Both the position numbers and the translations under genes were made by a program. Below are positions 1-10,500 of a DNA stretch of 64,000 nt, in pieces (within the stretch, counting starts at the first letter, position 1; every line of letters starts with the position of its first letter). Origin of the DNA: DASXYG01 sp036502625 (GTDB lineage: Bacteria > Actinomycetota > Actinomycetes > Streptosporangiales > Streptosporangiaceae). The notes beneath the pieces were generated by a model, which searched no databases, was not told where the DNA came from, and saw only the letters and a program-made list of their open reading frames with translations. Location of the stretch: assembly GCA_036502625.1 (NCBI GenBank), contig DASXYG010000070.1, forward strand, positions 89,221 to 153,220, written 5' to 3'.

Positions 1-261
1 CGTGGCACGTTCGGCCGCGGCCACGGTGTTCCGGCACACGATGATCAACGGCCGCCCGTACGTGTGCACCGCAGGGAACCGTGGATCCGTACGTCGCCGC
101 AGCGTGCCCATGTCCCAGCACGGGCGAAGCAGCGCGGCCAGCGTGGAGGTTCCGGCGCCGCCGTGTGCACCCCACGCCACCAGTTCGCGGCGCGGTGCGA
201 GCGGCGATCGTGCCGGCGGCGGGGGAGTGGCGATGGGTGGAGCGAGCTGTTGCTCAAGCAT
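1..261 (-). CDS. P-loop-like protein of a probable mobile element, partial (3' end off window)
   Basis: Partial gene; only its first 87 codons lie in the window and it runs off the left edge. It starts at an ATG (259-261) that overlaps the last codons of the upstream helix-turn-helix gene, so the two are translationally coupled. After a Pro-rich stretch of about 27 residues there is WGAHGGAGTSTLAALLRP at about residues 31-48, a glycine-rich loop close to the deviant Walker A of ParA/MinD-type ATPases but with Ser-Thr where Lys-Ser/Thr is usual. The next visible stretch (PLIIVCRNT) looks like a beta strand. I infer an ATPase-like protein of a conjugative or integrative element because of its operon partners. 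The missing Lys, if real, may mean it does not hydrolyse nucleotide. Function is not established. Confidence 0.6.
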   Translation of the reverse strand, partial: MLEQQLAPPIATPPPPARSPLAPRRELVAWGAHGGAGTSTLAALLRPCWDMGTLRRRTDPRFPAVHTYGRPLIIVCRNTVAAAERAT

Positions 262-559
262 GGTGACCACCGTTCTTGGCCGTGCTCTGGCCGTCCGTGC
301 GTGCGGCGGCGCGGAGCGAGGCGATGTCGATCCCGAGCAGCGCGAGGAGCTCGGCGGTCGGCACCCGGTAGACCTCGCCGACGCGGATGACCCGGCACGG
401 GAACGTGCCGTTACGTGCCAGCGCGTACGCCTTGGTGCGGCCGAAGCCGAGTGCGTGGGCGGCTGTGGTGAGGTCGACCGAGGCCGGCAGGCGCAGGACC
501 TGCGCGAACGTCAGGTTCGGTGAGCCGTTGATCGGGGGCGGGAACGCCGGCTGCGACAT
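254..559 (-). CDS. Helix-turn-helix (excisionase/MerR-like) DNA-binding protein
   Basis: A 101-residue protein. Residues about 27-75 read as a small winged-helix/excisionase-type fold: DLTTAAHALGFGRTKAYALA is the helix-turn-helix, and FPCRVIRVGEVYRVPTAELL is the beta-wing ending typical of MerR/AlpA/Xis-like proteins. The ATG (557-559) overlaps the stop of the upstream hydrolase gene in a TGATG, and its own 3' end overlaps the start of the next gene, so it sits inside a tightly coupled operon. Proteins of this shape commonly act as excisionases or small regulators in actinomycete mobile elements. Which of these it is cannot be told without the rest of the element. Confidence 0.75.
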   Translation of the reverse strand: MSQPAFPPPINGSPNLTFAQVLRLPASVDLTTAAHALGFGRTKAYALARNGTFPCRVIRVGEVYRVPTAELLALLGIDIASLRAAARTDGQSTAKNGGHHA

Positions 560-1509
560 CACGACCGCCCCCGTTCGACCGGTCGGGTCGCGGCGGTGAT
601 CGAGCCGAGGTCCAGCGGCGAGATCTTCACGACGTCGCCGGTGTGCGGTGCCTGGATGACCCGACCGCCGCCGAGGTACATCACCACATGGCCGGGGCGC
701 GTCCGTGTGCCGTCGGAGCCGGCGCTGTAGAGGAGGTCGCCGGGCCGGATCCGGTCGAGCGCGACCACCGGCCCGGTCTGGCGCCAGGCGTACGTGGTGC
801 GCGGCAGATGAATCCCGGCGTGCGCGTACGCCTGCTGCACCAGCGAGGAGCAGTCGCAGTTGTGCGGCGTCGGATCGCGTCGCGCGTCCGTGCAGTCGCC
901 GCCGTACACGTACGGAGTGCCGAGCTGCCGCCTCGCCCACGCGATCGCCTTCCCGACCGCCCCCGCCACACCCTGGGTGGCGTAACGGGTCGCCCAGGAC
1001 AGGACCAGGTCGACGTACCAGCCCGCGTGGTTGTAGGCGAACAGCGCCCGCCGGACGCCCCGCTCCGAACCTCCACGGGCCCCGGACGCGCACAGGTAAC
1101 GGGCGGCCGTGAAGACCGCGTCGGCGGGCCCGTAGATATCGGCCCTGCCATCGCGGTCACCGTCGACCGCGTAGCGCGCGAACGTGCCCGGGAGGAACTG
1201 CATCGGCCCCCGCGCGCCCGCACCGTTCGGATGCCGCGCCGCCGGGTTCCGGCCGTGGTCCGACTCGACCTTGCCGATCCCCGCCAACACCGCCCACGGC
1301 AGACCCGGACACGTCTGCGCGGCGTCCATATACCAGGCCAGGAACTGCGCCGGAACGTCCCGCCGCGCCAGCGCCGTCGGCCGCCCGGCCAGACCGGAGT
1401 CACCGGCCGCGCCGCTCCCACCGCCGGCCACCACCACGAGCACGACGACCAGCACGGGAAACAAGCAGCCGATCGAGACACCGGCGGCGAGCACCTTCAC
1501 CATGATCAT
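559..1509 (-). CDS. Membrane-anchored lytic transglycosylase / NlpC-P60 peptidoglycan hydrolase
   Basis: A 316-residue two-domain cell-wall hydrolase. It begins with a hydrophobic anchor or signal (about residues 5-30), then a lytic transglycosylase-like domain (about 50-175) with the likely catalytic Glu in KVESDHG (E82) and the family's GPMQFLPGTFARYA stretch. An NlpC/P60 domain follows (about 185-310) with Cys220 in CDCSSLV, His274 in PGHVVMY and His289 in QAPHTGD as the catalytic set. Such VirB1-like bifunctional hydrolases open peptidoglycan for type IV conjugation machines in Gram-positive bacteria. The ATG at 1507-1509 overlaps the upstream stop as TGATG, the same junction as the next pair; a GTG three bases further up is also possible. 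Operon context supports a conjugation or phage-like role. Confidence 0.88.
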   Translation of the reverse strand: MIMVKVLAAGVSIGCLFPVLVVVLVVVAGGGSGAAGDSGLAGRPTALARRDVPAQFLAWYMDAAQTCPGLPWAVLAGIGKVESDHGRNPAARHPNGAGARGPMQFLPGTFARYAVDGDRDGRADIYGPADAVFTAARYLCASGARGGSERGVRRALFAYNHAGWYVDLVLSWATRYATQGVAGAVGKAIAWARRQLGTPYVYGGDCTDARRDPTPHNCDCSSLVQQAYAHAGIHLPRTTYAWRQTGPVVALDRIRPGDLLYSAGSDGTRTRPGHVVMYLGGGRVIQAPHTGDVVKISPLDLGSITAATRPVERGRS

Positions 1510-1892
1510 CACCGCATCCGGTCGGCCGGGAGGTGTGAGCCGGTCGTCAAGGACGTCGGCGGGTGGACAGCGGGCAGGGCGCGCTGCGGTGCGGCGTAAC
1601 GGCTGGCCGGCGTCTCACCGGGCAGGGCGACGGCAGGTGGAAGCGGCATGTTCGTGGATTGGACGACCGTGATGTTGCCGCGCCGTTTCGTCGACCAGAG
1701 CGCCATTCCAAGCGCGATCCACCACGGCACGACCAGCCCGCCCAGTACCAGATTCACGGTGGCGATCAGCGCGAGATTCGGGGACTTGCGAACAATCGCG
1801 ACGATGGTTGGCAGCCCGTATACGCCAAGCCCAAGTGCGACACCGAGCGAGCCGAGGACCACCCAAAAGCCAGTGAGAATCACGCCGCCCAT
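1509..1892 (-). CDS. Superinfection-immunity-type membrane protein
   Basis: A 127-residue protein with two membrane segments (about 3-30 and 42-66). The core YGLPTIVAIVRKSP, then a second helix with NLVLGGLVVPWWIALGMALW, matches the layout of the Imm superinfection-immunity family named after phage T4 Imm: a membrane helix ending in a Y-x-x-P-x-I-x-A turn, a short basic loop, and a second helix with W-x-x-A-x-x-x-A. The tail after residue 75 is polar and Pro-rich. I chose the ATG at 1890-1892 because GGAAGGAG stands 6 bases before it; an in-frame ATG 24 bases further up has no such site. It is the first gene of the coupled operon. By family it may block DNA entry or act as a membrane part of a transfer system; this is inference. 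Confidence 0.75.
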   Translation of the reverse strand: MGGVILTGFWVVLGSLGVALGLGVYGLPTIVAIVRKSPNLALIATVNLVLGGLVVPWWIALGMALWSTKRRGNITVVQSTNMPLPPAVALPGETPASRYAAPQRALPAVHPPTSLTTGSHLPADRMR

Positions 1893-2594
1893 TACCGGCT
1901 CCTTCCGATCGATCATCCTTTCTGATTACCGATTGGAATTGGCGCGGCATGTCACCGCAAGTACGACTTCCTGACAGTGGCGGTGATTCCGTCAGCGGCT
2001 AAACGACTCCTTGAACACTGAACGGTCAGCGGAATCGGCGTGAACCGCGAGACGGCAGCGCGATCAAGGGCGTGATCGGGGCTGACGCTGACGGGATGGG
2101 AGGTTTCATCGACTGCGCACTATCGGCCATGTCGGTTTTGTCCGAGAATCGTCGCGAGGACGAAAGGTCGCGCGGTCGATTCCGGCGAATTCTGACATGC
2201 GCGTGCCGATGCTCACGGCGCAGGCGGCGGCCGCGTGGTAGATCTCTGCCAGGTGATAAGAACCCGCCATCGTCGGCTGGGGGTCCGGTATCGGTGGCGC
2301 TTGCGTCCGATTACGCCGGAATCGGCTTCGTTATTGCGATGGAGGCGTGCGGGCTTTCCATCAATGGCGGGAAATCGCCCTTGGCCGAAGCGTATTTCAT
2401 GGCAGCATGGACTTTAGGTCAAGCAGGCGCCGGCCATCGCCTTCCATCCGACGGAACTGCTGACCTCCTCGCCGGGAGTCTCCCTCTCGCCGGCGAGTAC
2501 ACCGGCCACGCCGGCGGTGGGTGGCTGATCATCGCTCGGCACGTGCGCCGCCGACGTGGCCGGTCCTTCCTGAAGGGCGCCCGAGAGTACGAAA
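1893..2594. other. Non-coding stretch upstream of the mobile-element operon
   Basis: About 700 bases with no convincing gene. Base composition is lower in GC than the flanking genes, especially 1915-2060, as expected of a promoter region for the leftward operon that starts at 1892. An open plus-strand frame crosses 2072-2686, but it has no ribosome binding site and no family resemblance, so I do not call it. Confidence 0.4.
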
Positions 2595-2631
2595 GCGGGC
2601 GGCCGAATCCTCATTCGATTCGGCGGCCCGC
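2595..2631 (-). terminator. Intrinsic terminator after the short peptide gene
   Basis: A 15-base stem (2595-2609 with 2617-2631, one mismatch) around a 7-base loop. Read on the minus strand the hairpin is followed directly by TTTCGT, which gives it the direction. It lies 28 bases past the stop of the small peptide gene at 2659-2697 and so appears to end the transcript that carries the regulator and the peptide. Confidence 0.7.
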
Positions 2632-2658
2632 TGTCCCGGGATCAGTGGCGAGCGTGTG

Positions 2659-2697
2659 CTACGCCCACTGCCACCCGGCCGCGTAATCGGTCGACAT
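2659..2697 (-). CDS. Candidate 12-residue peptide gene downstream of a LuxR-type regulator
   Basis: A tiny reading frame encoding MSTDYAAGWQWA. It is proposed because the ATG (2695-2697) follows GGGAGGCGGAGGGCTC, which contains two strong Shine-Dalgarno cores, and because a terminator hairpin starts 28 bases after its stop. An in-frame ATG at 2746-2748 would give a 29-residue form, but has no Shine-Dalgarno sequence. The gene lies 163 bases downstream of the TrmB-LuxR-type regulator on the same strand, the place where peptide signals or small leader peptides are often found. The two Trp residues near the C-terminus are unusual for random sequence. I do not recognise the peptide; it could be a signal, a leader peptide or chance. 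Confidence 0.45.
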   Translation of the reverse strand: MSTDYAAGWQWA

Positions 2698-2860
2698 GAG
2701 CCCTCCGCCTCCCAACGAGGTCCCGCGCGCCCTGAACGTCTCCAGCATGCCACAGCCAAGAATGGGCGGACAGAGCTGGGATCAGCGCCCGCGTCAGGAT
2801 TCCGTTCCCCGTTACACAGACATGTTGCGGCGGGTGTATGGCCTTGCTCGTATAACTTCT

Positions 2861-3976
2861 CTAGCCGAAGTACCCAAGCCGCTGGCATTCGGCTCCCAGG
2901 GCGACACGCCCCTCGACCCCGAGTCGTGCGGCGATCCTGTCGATGGTCCGGGAGACCGTCTGTTCAGAGATCTTGAGCTCACGCGCGATCTCGCCCAACG
3001 TCTTATTGTTCTTCATGGACATGACGATGCGCTGCTCACGCACGCTGAGACCGTCGGCGCGGGGGATCACGCGCTCGACGACCGCTCCATTGCTGTTGAT
3101 CTCCAAGGGCGTCGCCTCGTCCCACAAGTAATCGAAGTAGCCCTGAAGCGCTTCGCCAAGGAATGAATTCCGCACGAGGAGAGCGCGGTTCACACCGGTC
3201 GATGTGAGCGCCACGAGGACGGTGTGACCGTCGACGATCTTCATCTTCACCGCTGCCGGGCGGGTGAGGACCCGAGCCTGCTCGCCTCCCCTGATACAGG
3301 TGGCGACACCCTTGCGGAGGGATTCGTGTTCGAGGAATGGGTGTTCGTACAACGTCCGTGACACCACGCCGGCCTCTTGCATCACGGGTGTCGGCTCGCG
3401 GGCGCAGATCTCCGTGTAGCGCACTTCCATGGACGCGGTCTCCAGCGCGCAGAACTCGTTCCTCGCCTCGCTGCCCAAGCCGCCGTGCCCGGTGAGCTCC
3501 AGGATTCGGTGGCGTTCGGTGACGAGCTCGACGCTGGAGTTCTCGGGGAGGGCGGCCACCGGCGGGCTCGCCCGATGGCCGTTGCCTGCGGCCTGCGGGC
3601 CGCCGCCGTACATGCGCAGCGCGGCCGCGTGGATGCTGCCAAGGCCCCGCATTGCGTCCGTCAGTGCGTCGAGCGCCCCGGCCGCTGTGCGCCCCGACAG
3701 CGCCATCATGGTCAACAAGCCGAGGTCCGGACCGACCGCGAAGTACAGCCCCTCGTGGCTGGCCTCGACCAGCTTGGCGTCGACCAACTGGCGCAGCACG
3801 TCCGGCGACATGATCTTCTTCGCGTCCGGCTCCGTCACCTGGCCGGCGCTGACCATCTGCTCATACGCATCAAGCGCTTCCGCGGTGATCACGCCACTGC
3901 GCGCGGCCAGGCGCTTCATCTCGATGATCTGCCGTGCCGGAGACTCCACCTGGCCCTGGCGATCCACCGACACCAC
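2861..3976 (-). CDS. TrmB-LuxR type transcriptional regulator
   Basis: A 371-residue regulator. Residues about 15-75 resemble a TrmB-like winged helix (VITAEALDAYEQMV, then SPDVLRQLVDAKLVEASHEGLY). The middle (about 150-290) is the sensor-like region of this actinobacterial class. Residues about 305-368 form a LuxR-type helix-turn-helix: LSVREQRIVMSM, then TLGEIARELKISEQTVSRTI and DRIAARLGV. This layout is common in streptomycete-type regulators that act without a partner kinase. The start is uncertain: GTG at 3974-3976 is used, but GTG codons follow closely. It is transcribed away from the RHS toxin gene, and 576 non-coding bases separate them. The short peptide gene and terminator downstream suggest a regulator-peptide unit. 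Confidence 0.82.
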   Translation of the reverse strand: MVSVDRQGQVESPARQIIEMKRLAARSGVITAEALDAYEQMVSAGQVTEPDAKKIMSPDVLRQLVDAKLVEASHEGLYFAVGPDLGLLTMMALSGRTAAGALDALTDAMRGLGSIHAAALRMYGGGPQAAGNGHRASPPVAALPENSSVELVTERHRILELTGHGGLGSEARNEFCALETASMEVRYTEICAREPTPVMQEAGVVSRTLYEHPFLEHESLRKGVATCIRGGEQARVLTRPAAVKMKIVDGHTVLVALTSTGVNRALLVRNSFLGEALQGYFDYLWDEATPLEINSNGAVVERVIPRADGLSVREQRIVMSMKNNKTLGEIARELKISEQTVSRTIDRIAARLGVEGRVALGAECQRLGYFG

Positions 3977-4553
3977 CCCCGGGGTCTGCGTTCAACACGG
4001 ATCGACTCATGCAGCCGGCTCCGGGACTCAGGGGCCTCTCGTATGGCGTTTGACGCTATCGTCCGGCCGGTCCTGGATCACATGCTGTGACCGAACGGTA
4101 ACTTTTTGACAGGGATTGCGTCAAGATCCGTCAGGTTCCGGATAGGCCAGGGTGCCGTGTCGCTTCAGGGCCGTGTTCAACCCGGCCGCGGAAATCCTTC
4201 GGACGGGTGTCGATCGGGACAAGTCCCCGTCACTCATGATCGATTCGAGCTGACGGTCAACCCGGTGGTGGGTTTGCGTGTCCTGTTGTGGCCACGGAGG
4301 GTCACGGGCCTGGGCGTGCTTGGTTGCCATCAACCTGCTGTTTTGGACGGCTTTGCTTGCGCTTGGTGTTTGTGCGTTCGCTGTGTGACTGCATCGGTTG
4401 AGGGTGCGCATCTGGCGATTGTTGGTATTTGCGGCTTATGTTCCGTGCTGCACGGGACGGGCGAGCGGCACCGGTCTCACCTGTGGAGGCAGCGATCGCC
4501 CGGCACGAGCGAAGTTGTGTCGGGGATTTCGGTGTCGTTCTCGGAGGACTGGT
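3977..4553. promoter_or_regulatory. Divergent regulatory region between the LuxR-type regulator and the RHS toxin gene
   Basis: A 577-base region without a supported gene between two divergently transcribed genes. It must hold the promoters of both. A TTGACG on the minus strand (4124-4119) could be a -35 element for the regulator, but the matching -10 is poor. I see no clear operator repeat. Confidence 0.4.
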
Positions 4554-7500
4554 ATGCCTCGGTCACGTGGGCTCGTGGGTCTGACTCGGTCGTCATGGTT
4601 ACGGCCGGTTGCTGGGGTGGTCGCCCTGTCTCTGGTGGCTTCGCTTCTCTCGAACGGGCCTTCGCCGTCGTTGTCGGCACGGGCGAATGTGGCGACGCCG
4701 AAACAGCGGGCGGGCTCGGCGGCTGGACGGGCTCATGCCGTCCCGGCGAAGGCCACGGCCGCCGGGACGTCGGCGCGGGCGCGGCGCTTGACGCAGGCGA
4801 AGCGACCGAAGGGCGCGGCCGGGGCGGACCGGCCGTGGAAACCGCGTTCGTCTAGGAACACGGGGCTGTCGGTTCCGAAACCGCCAGCGTCGACGCCGGT
4901 GCGGACGATGGCGGCGCATCAGCCACCGACGGTCGTCGGTTTTGACAAGGCTACGAGCCGGGAGGCGACAGGGCAGCGCGACCGGTTCAGTTATCGCTAT
5001 CGGAACGGCGATGGGTCGTGGACCGGGAAGTTCTTCACGCATCCGGTGAACTTCCGGGACGCGAAGGGCGCGTGGCAGCCGATCGACTCCTCGCTCGCGG
5101 ACAGCGGCAAGGGTCGATGGACGAATCGCGCCGACTCCCTGGATGTGAGTTTCGCGCCGAAGGCCGGGCCGTCGGATCTGGCCGTGATGGATGTTGGCGG
5201 CGGTCGGCGCTTCGGCTTCGGGGTGGATGCCGCGCAGGACACGACCGGTGAGGTCACTGGATCAACGGTGACGTACAAGGGGATCCGGCCGGACGCGGAC
5301 GTGGTGCTGTCGTCGCTGAACGGCGGCAGCATCAAGGAGAAGATCATTCTCCATTCGCCGACAGCCCCGACCGATTGGGACTTCCCGCTCCGGACCGACG
5401 GTGTGACGCCGCGCATGGCGGCCGATGGAAGCGTCGAGCTGGTCGATGCGGCCGGCGCGGTGGTCGGTCGGCTCCCGCACGGCTTCATGGTGGACTCGAG
5501 GGTCGATCCGCATTCAGGCGACGGTGAGCGGTCGGAGGCGGTGAGCTACTCCCTCGAGCGGCGCGGCGCGGGGTGGGCGCTGCACGTGTCCGCGGACAAG
5601 GGGTGGCTTGCCGATCCCGCGCGGAAGTTCCCGGTGACGGTGGACCCGACCACGGTGTGGAACTACGGCGACACCTCTGACACGTACGTCCAGACCGGGT
5701 ACAGCTCGCCGCCGAACGGCGACATCGACCTGAAGGCGGGCACGTACGACGGTGGTGCGAACAAGGCGGCCACGTACTTGGGTTTCTCTCAGGTCGACAA
5801 TGACCTGAAGCACGCGACGATCTACGACGTTGACCTGCACGTCTACAACTACTGGTCGTACTCGTGCAGCGCGCGTGCGGTAACCGTCCACCCGGTGACG
5901 CACAGCTGGTCTTCGGACTCGATCGCGAACTATCCGGGCCCGTCGTACGGGTCGGCGCTCGCGTCGCGAAGCTTCGCGCACGGCTACATCCCACCCGGCG
6001 CGTCATCCAGTTCGTGCCCGGCGAAATGGGAGGGCATTGACCTGGGCAGTTCCGGTAACAAGCTGGTCCAGGGATGGGTGAACGGCACCAAGCCGGACTA
6101 TGGGCTGACGGTGCGGGCATCGGTGTCGAGCTCGACAGCGTGGAAGAAGTTCGCGTCCCGGGAGACCCCGAACGGTCCGTATCTGACCATCACGTACAGC
6201 CCGTATAACGCGAAGTACGCGTTCGCGGAGTCGCCGCCGGTCGTGAACCCTGCGGTGCTGAACGACCAGGCCGGCTATGTGCACGTGAAGGTGACGAACA
6301 AGGGCCACACTGCGTGGACGACGTCGAACGGCTACAAGCTGCAGTACGAGGTCTTCGACAAGAACGGCAAGCAGCTCTACCACAAGCCCGCGCAGACCCC
6401 GATGCCGCAGACGGTGTCGTACGGGGAGACCGTCACCCTCAACGCGAAGATCAATCCGCTTCCACCGGGCACCTGGTACGTCAAGTTCGACATGATCAAC
6501 GTGGACAGCTCCAGCTACGAGCTGTTCTCCGACTGGGGTGTGCCACGGACGGCCGTGTTGAAGCTGACCGTGCCGGATGTGCCGTCGGTGCTGAAGGAGA
6601 TGTACCCACACAACAACTACCAGGTCGGGACGCTGACGCCGCAGTTGTTCGCGGAGGCCAAGAACGGTGACGCGTGGCCGTCGTCGAAGGTGACGTACTG
6701 GTTCACGATCTGCGGCGGGGCGTTCGGCGACTGGGATTGGTGCGAGAGCTCACCGTGGCAGCAGACACCGAAGTGGACGGTGCCGACGGGCAAGCTGCAA
6801 TGGGGGCAGGACTACTACTGGACCGTGTGGGTGTCGGACTCCGGCGGCACCCAGACCCCTGGCCCGTGGTATCGGCTGAGCACGGCGGTGGAGCAGCCCG
6901 CGATCACCTCACATCTGGCGTCGGGGGCGTCGGCGGACCAAGAGTTCGATCCGCAGGCGGGCAACTACACCACCACGGCGACCGACGCGCAGATCGCGAC
7001 CGCCGGTCCACCGGTGTCGGTGGTGCGGACCTACAACAGCCTCGACCCACGCAGCGGCGAGGCGTTCGGCGCCGGCTGGTCGTCGCGCTACGACATGTCG
7101 GTCATGGCCGACGCCGACGGCTCCGGCAACGTGGTGGTCACCTATCCCGACGGGCAGCAGGTCCGATTCGGGAAGAACAGCGACGGCACGTTCACACCCC
7201 CGCAGGGACGCCAGGCCAGCTTCGCCGCACTCGACGGCGGCGGCTGGAAACTGATGGACAAGTCGGCGACCACGTACGCGTTCGACGCCACGGGCCGGCT
7301 GACCAGCGTGACAGACCATCGCGGCCGGGCCGAGACGCTGGCATATGACACCGGCGGGAAGCTCGCGACGGTGACCGCCGCCGGCGGCCGGCATCTGCAC
7401 TTCACCTGGTCCGGGTCACACGTGGCGACGGTGAGCACCGACCCGGTCGACGGATCGGCGCTGACGTGGACGTACGCCTATTCCGGTGACGAGCTGACCT

Positions 7501-10500
7501 CGGTATGTCCGCCGGGCACCACGACAGAATGCACGACCTACGGGTACGGCACGGGCTCGCATTACGCGACCGCGGTGCAGGACAGCGGCCCGGCCGGCTA
7601 CTGGCGCCTGGGAGACGCCAGCGGCAGCACGGCCACGAACGCGCTCGGCTACGTGCTGGGCACCGCGAACGGCACCTACACGTCCGCGACCTTGGGGGCG
7701 GCGGGAGCACCGGCCGGGACGAGCGACACCGCTGCGCACTTCGCCGGCTCGGGGTACGTCCGGCTTCCGGACCGGACGATCAGCCGGGAGAGCGCCTACC
7801 TGGCCGTGGAGGCCTGGTTCAAGACCACCGGCCACGGCGTGATCTTCGCCTATCAGGACGCGGCCTTGCCGAACGCCTCCGGCAAGCACACACCCGCCAT
7901 CTACGTGGGCACCGACGGGAAGCTACGCGGCCAGTTCTGGCGCGGCTCGGGCGACTCCGCGCAACCGATCACCACGCCGTCGGCGGTCAACAACGGCGCG
8001 TGGCACCACGTCGTACTCTCCGGCGCGGGATCCAGCCAGACCCTGTTCGTGGACGGGCAGAAGATCGGCAGCCTGTCCGGCACCATCGACCACCTCAACC
8101 AGCCGATCGCCTACGTGGGTTCCGGGTGGGTCACCTCGGGCTGGCCGTCCACGCTGAGCAGCGGCGGCGCTTTCGGTTTCACCGGCGACATCGACGACGT
8201 CGCCGTCTACGACAAGCCGCTGGGCCAGCCGGCGGTCACGGAGCACTACGCCGCGCGGGTCGAGGCACAGCAGCTCACCGGTGTGACGACCCCGGCCGGG
8301 CGGACCCACGCGAGCAACACCTACGACAGCGTGACCGACCGGCTCACCCGCCAGGTCGACGAACACGGCGGCACCTGGCAGATCTCCACACCGGCGTATG
8401 CCGGCACGGTCGATGACGTCACCAAGACCGTCACCGTCACCGACCCACGATCAAGCACGCTCAGCTACGCCTACGAGCCGCTGCGCGGAAACCGGCTGAT
8501 CGGGGAGACCGACGAGCTCGGCAATACGACCAACTACGGCTACGACGACGCCGGCGGCCTCGCGTCGGTCACCGACCGCAACGGAAACGTCACCGCAATG
8601 TGGCGCGACGCCCGCGGCAACCTGATCGGCCAGACCCGGTGCGCCGACGAGGAAACCTGCCACACCCGCTACTACCACTACTACCTCAACCCCGACGATG
8701 CGTTCGACCCCCGCAACGACCAGCTGGACGCCAGCTCGGACGGCCGGTCGAACGACTTCACGGACCCGACGTACGTCACCACCTACTACTACGACGACTA
8801 CGGCGAACAGACCGCCGAGATCTGGCCGAAGACCGACCAGAACCCCGACGACCTCCGGGGAATCACCTACACCTACACCGACGGCACCGAGGCCGCCACC
8901 GACGGCGGCACCATGCCACCGGGACTGCTGCGCACCACGACCGCCCCCGGCGGCCGGGTGACCCGGTACGCCTACACCGCCGCCGGCGACCTGGCCCAAG
9001 AGATCGACCCCGTCGGGAAGGTCACCAGCTACACCTATGACGCACTCGGTCGCCGCCTCAGCACCACCGAGACCAGCGATTCAGTCCCGTCCGGCGCCAC
9101 CACCACCTACGCCTACGACGGCCAGAACCGGCTGACCACCGAGACCGACCCAGCCGCGCGGAACGAAACCACCGGCATCACGCACACGCCGACCACCACC
9201 TACACCTACGACGCCGACGGCAACCAGCTGACCGGCACCCTCAGCGACACCTCAGGCGGCGACGAACCGCGGACGACCACGTCGACGTACGACGACCACG
9301 GCCAGCTCGCATCCCTCACCAACCCCGAAGGCGGCGCCGAAACCTACGACTACGACGCCACCGGAGCACGAACCGGCCTGACCGACACCCGCGGCGCCCA
9401 CTACCTCTTCGGCTACACCGCGCGTGGTCAACTGGCCAGCCGTACGCTCACCGGCTGGACCGGTAACCCCGACGATCCGTCCGCGGCCCGCGACGTGGTG
9501 CTGGACGCCTACGCCTACGACCCCGGCGGGCGCCTGGCCGCCCACACCGACGCGATGGGCCGCACCAACCTCTACGCCTACTACGGCGACGACCAGCTCG
9601 CGACCATCACCGCGCTGGACGCGAAACTCAACGGCGATTCGACCGGCGCGAATGTCGTCGTGGAATCCCGCGAGTACGACGGCGCCGGCAACATCACCGC
9701 GCGGGTGACCGGCGGTGGCAGCGTACGCACCGAATACAACTACGACCAGGCCGGCTACCTGATCGGTACCGAACTCGACCCCGACGGGCTCGGACGCCGC
9801 GTGGACTACGGCCTGGACGCGAACAACGAGATCACCACGGTCACCCGCACCGGCGCCGACGGCGACCGCACCGAGATCAGCGACTACACCTACGACCCGG
9901 CCGGTCGCGTCGTCTCCCAAGCGGTCCACAACGGCGACACCCAGAGCCTCACCACCACCTACACGAGGGACCAGCGCGGCCTGGTCACCGCCACAGTCGA
10001 CCCGCGCGGCAACACCGACGGCGGTGACCCGGCCGCCTACACGACCACCCGGCGCTACGACACGGCCGGCCAGCTGGTGGAATCCGACCAGCCCAGCGTC
10101 GGCATCGAACACGCAACCTCCAGCACGCTCGGGCAGCCCGTCACCCGATACGGCTACGACACCGCCGGGGAACAGACACAGACCACCGACCCCGAAGGCC
10201 GCACCACCACCACCGCCTACGACCGCGACGGGCGCACCGTCTCTGTCCAGGACCCGTCGTACACGCCGCCCGGCAGCTCGACGCTCACCCCCACCAGCAC
10301 ATTCACCTACGACGACGCCGGCCAGGTCACCGACAGCACCGACCCGCGCGGCAACACCACCTCCTACGCCTACGACATCCTCGGCAACCCGGTACACACC
10401 GATGACCCGCAAGCGTCCGGCGAAAGTGGCCACGGCCGGTGGAGCTACGACTACGACCTGGACGGCGAAGCCCTCGCCGTCACCGACCCGACCGGAGCCC

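Noticed and set aside
2197..2241. 14-residue frame MRVPMLTAQAAAAW on the plus strand
   Set aside because: It has no ribosome binding site and no terminator or regulator in the right direction, unlike the peptide at 2659-2697.
2072..2686. Open plus-strand frame of about 200 codons in the non-coding region
   Set aside because: No ribosome site, no recognisable family, mixed composition, and it runs across the terminator hairpin.
4096..4124. Possible promoter of the LuxR-type regulator (TTGACG on the minus strand)
   Set aside because: The -35 is good, but no acceptable -10 is found at 16-19 bases.
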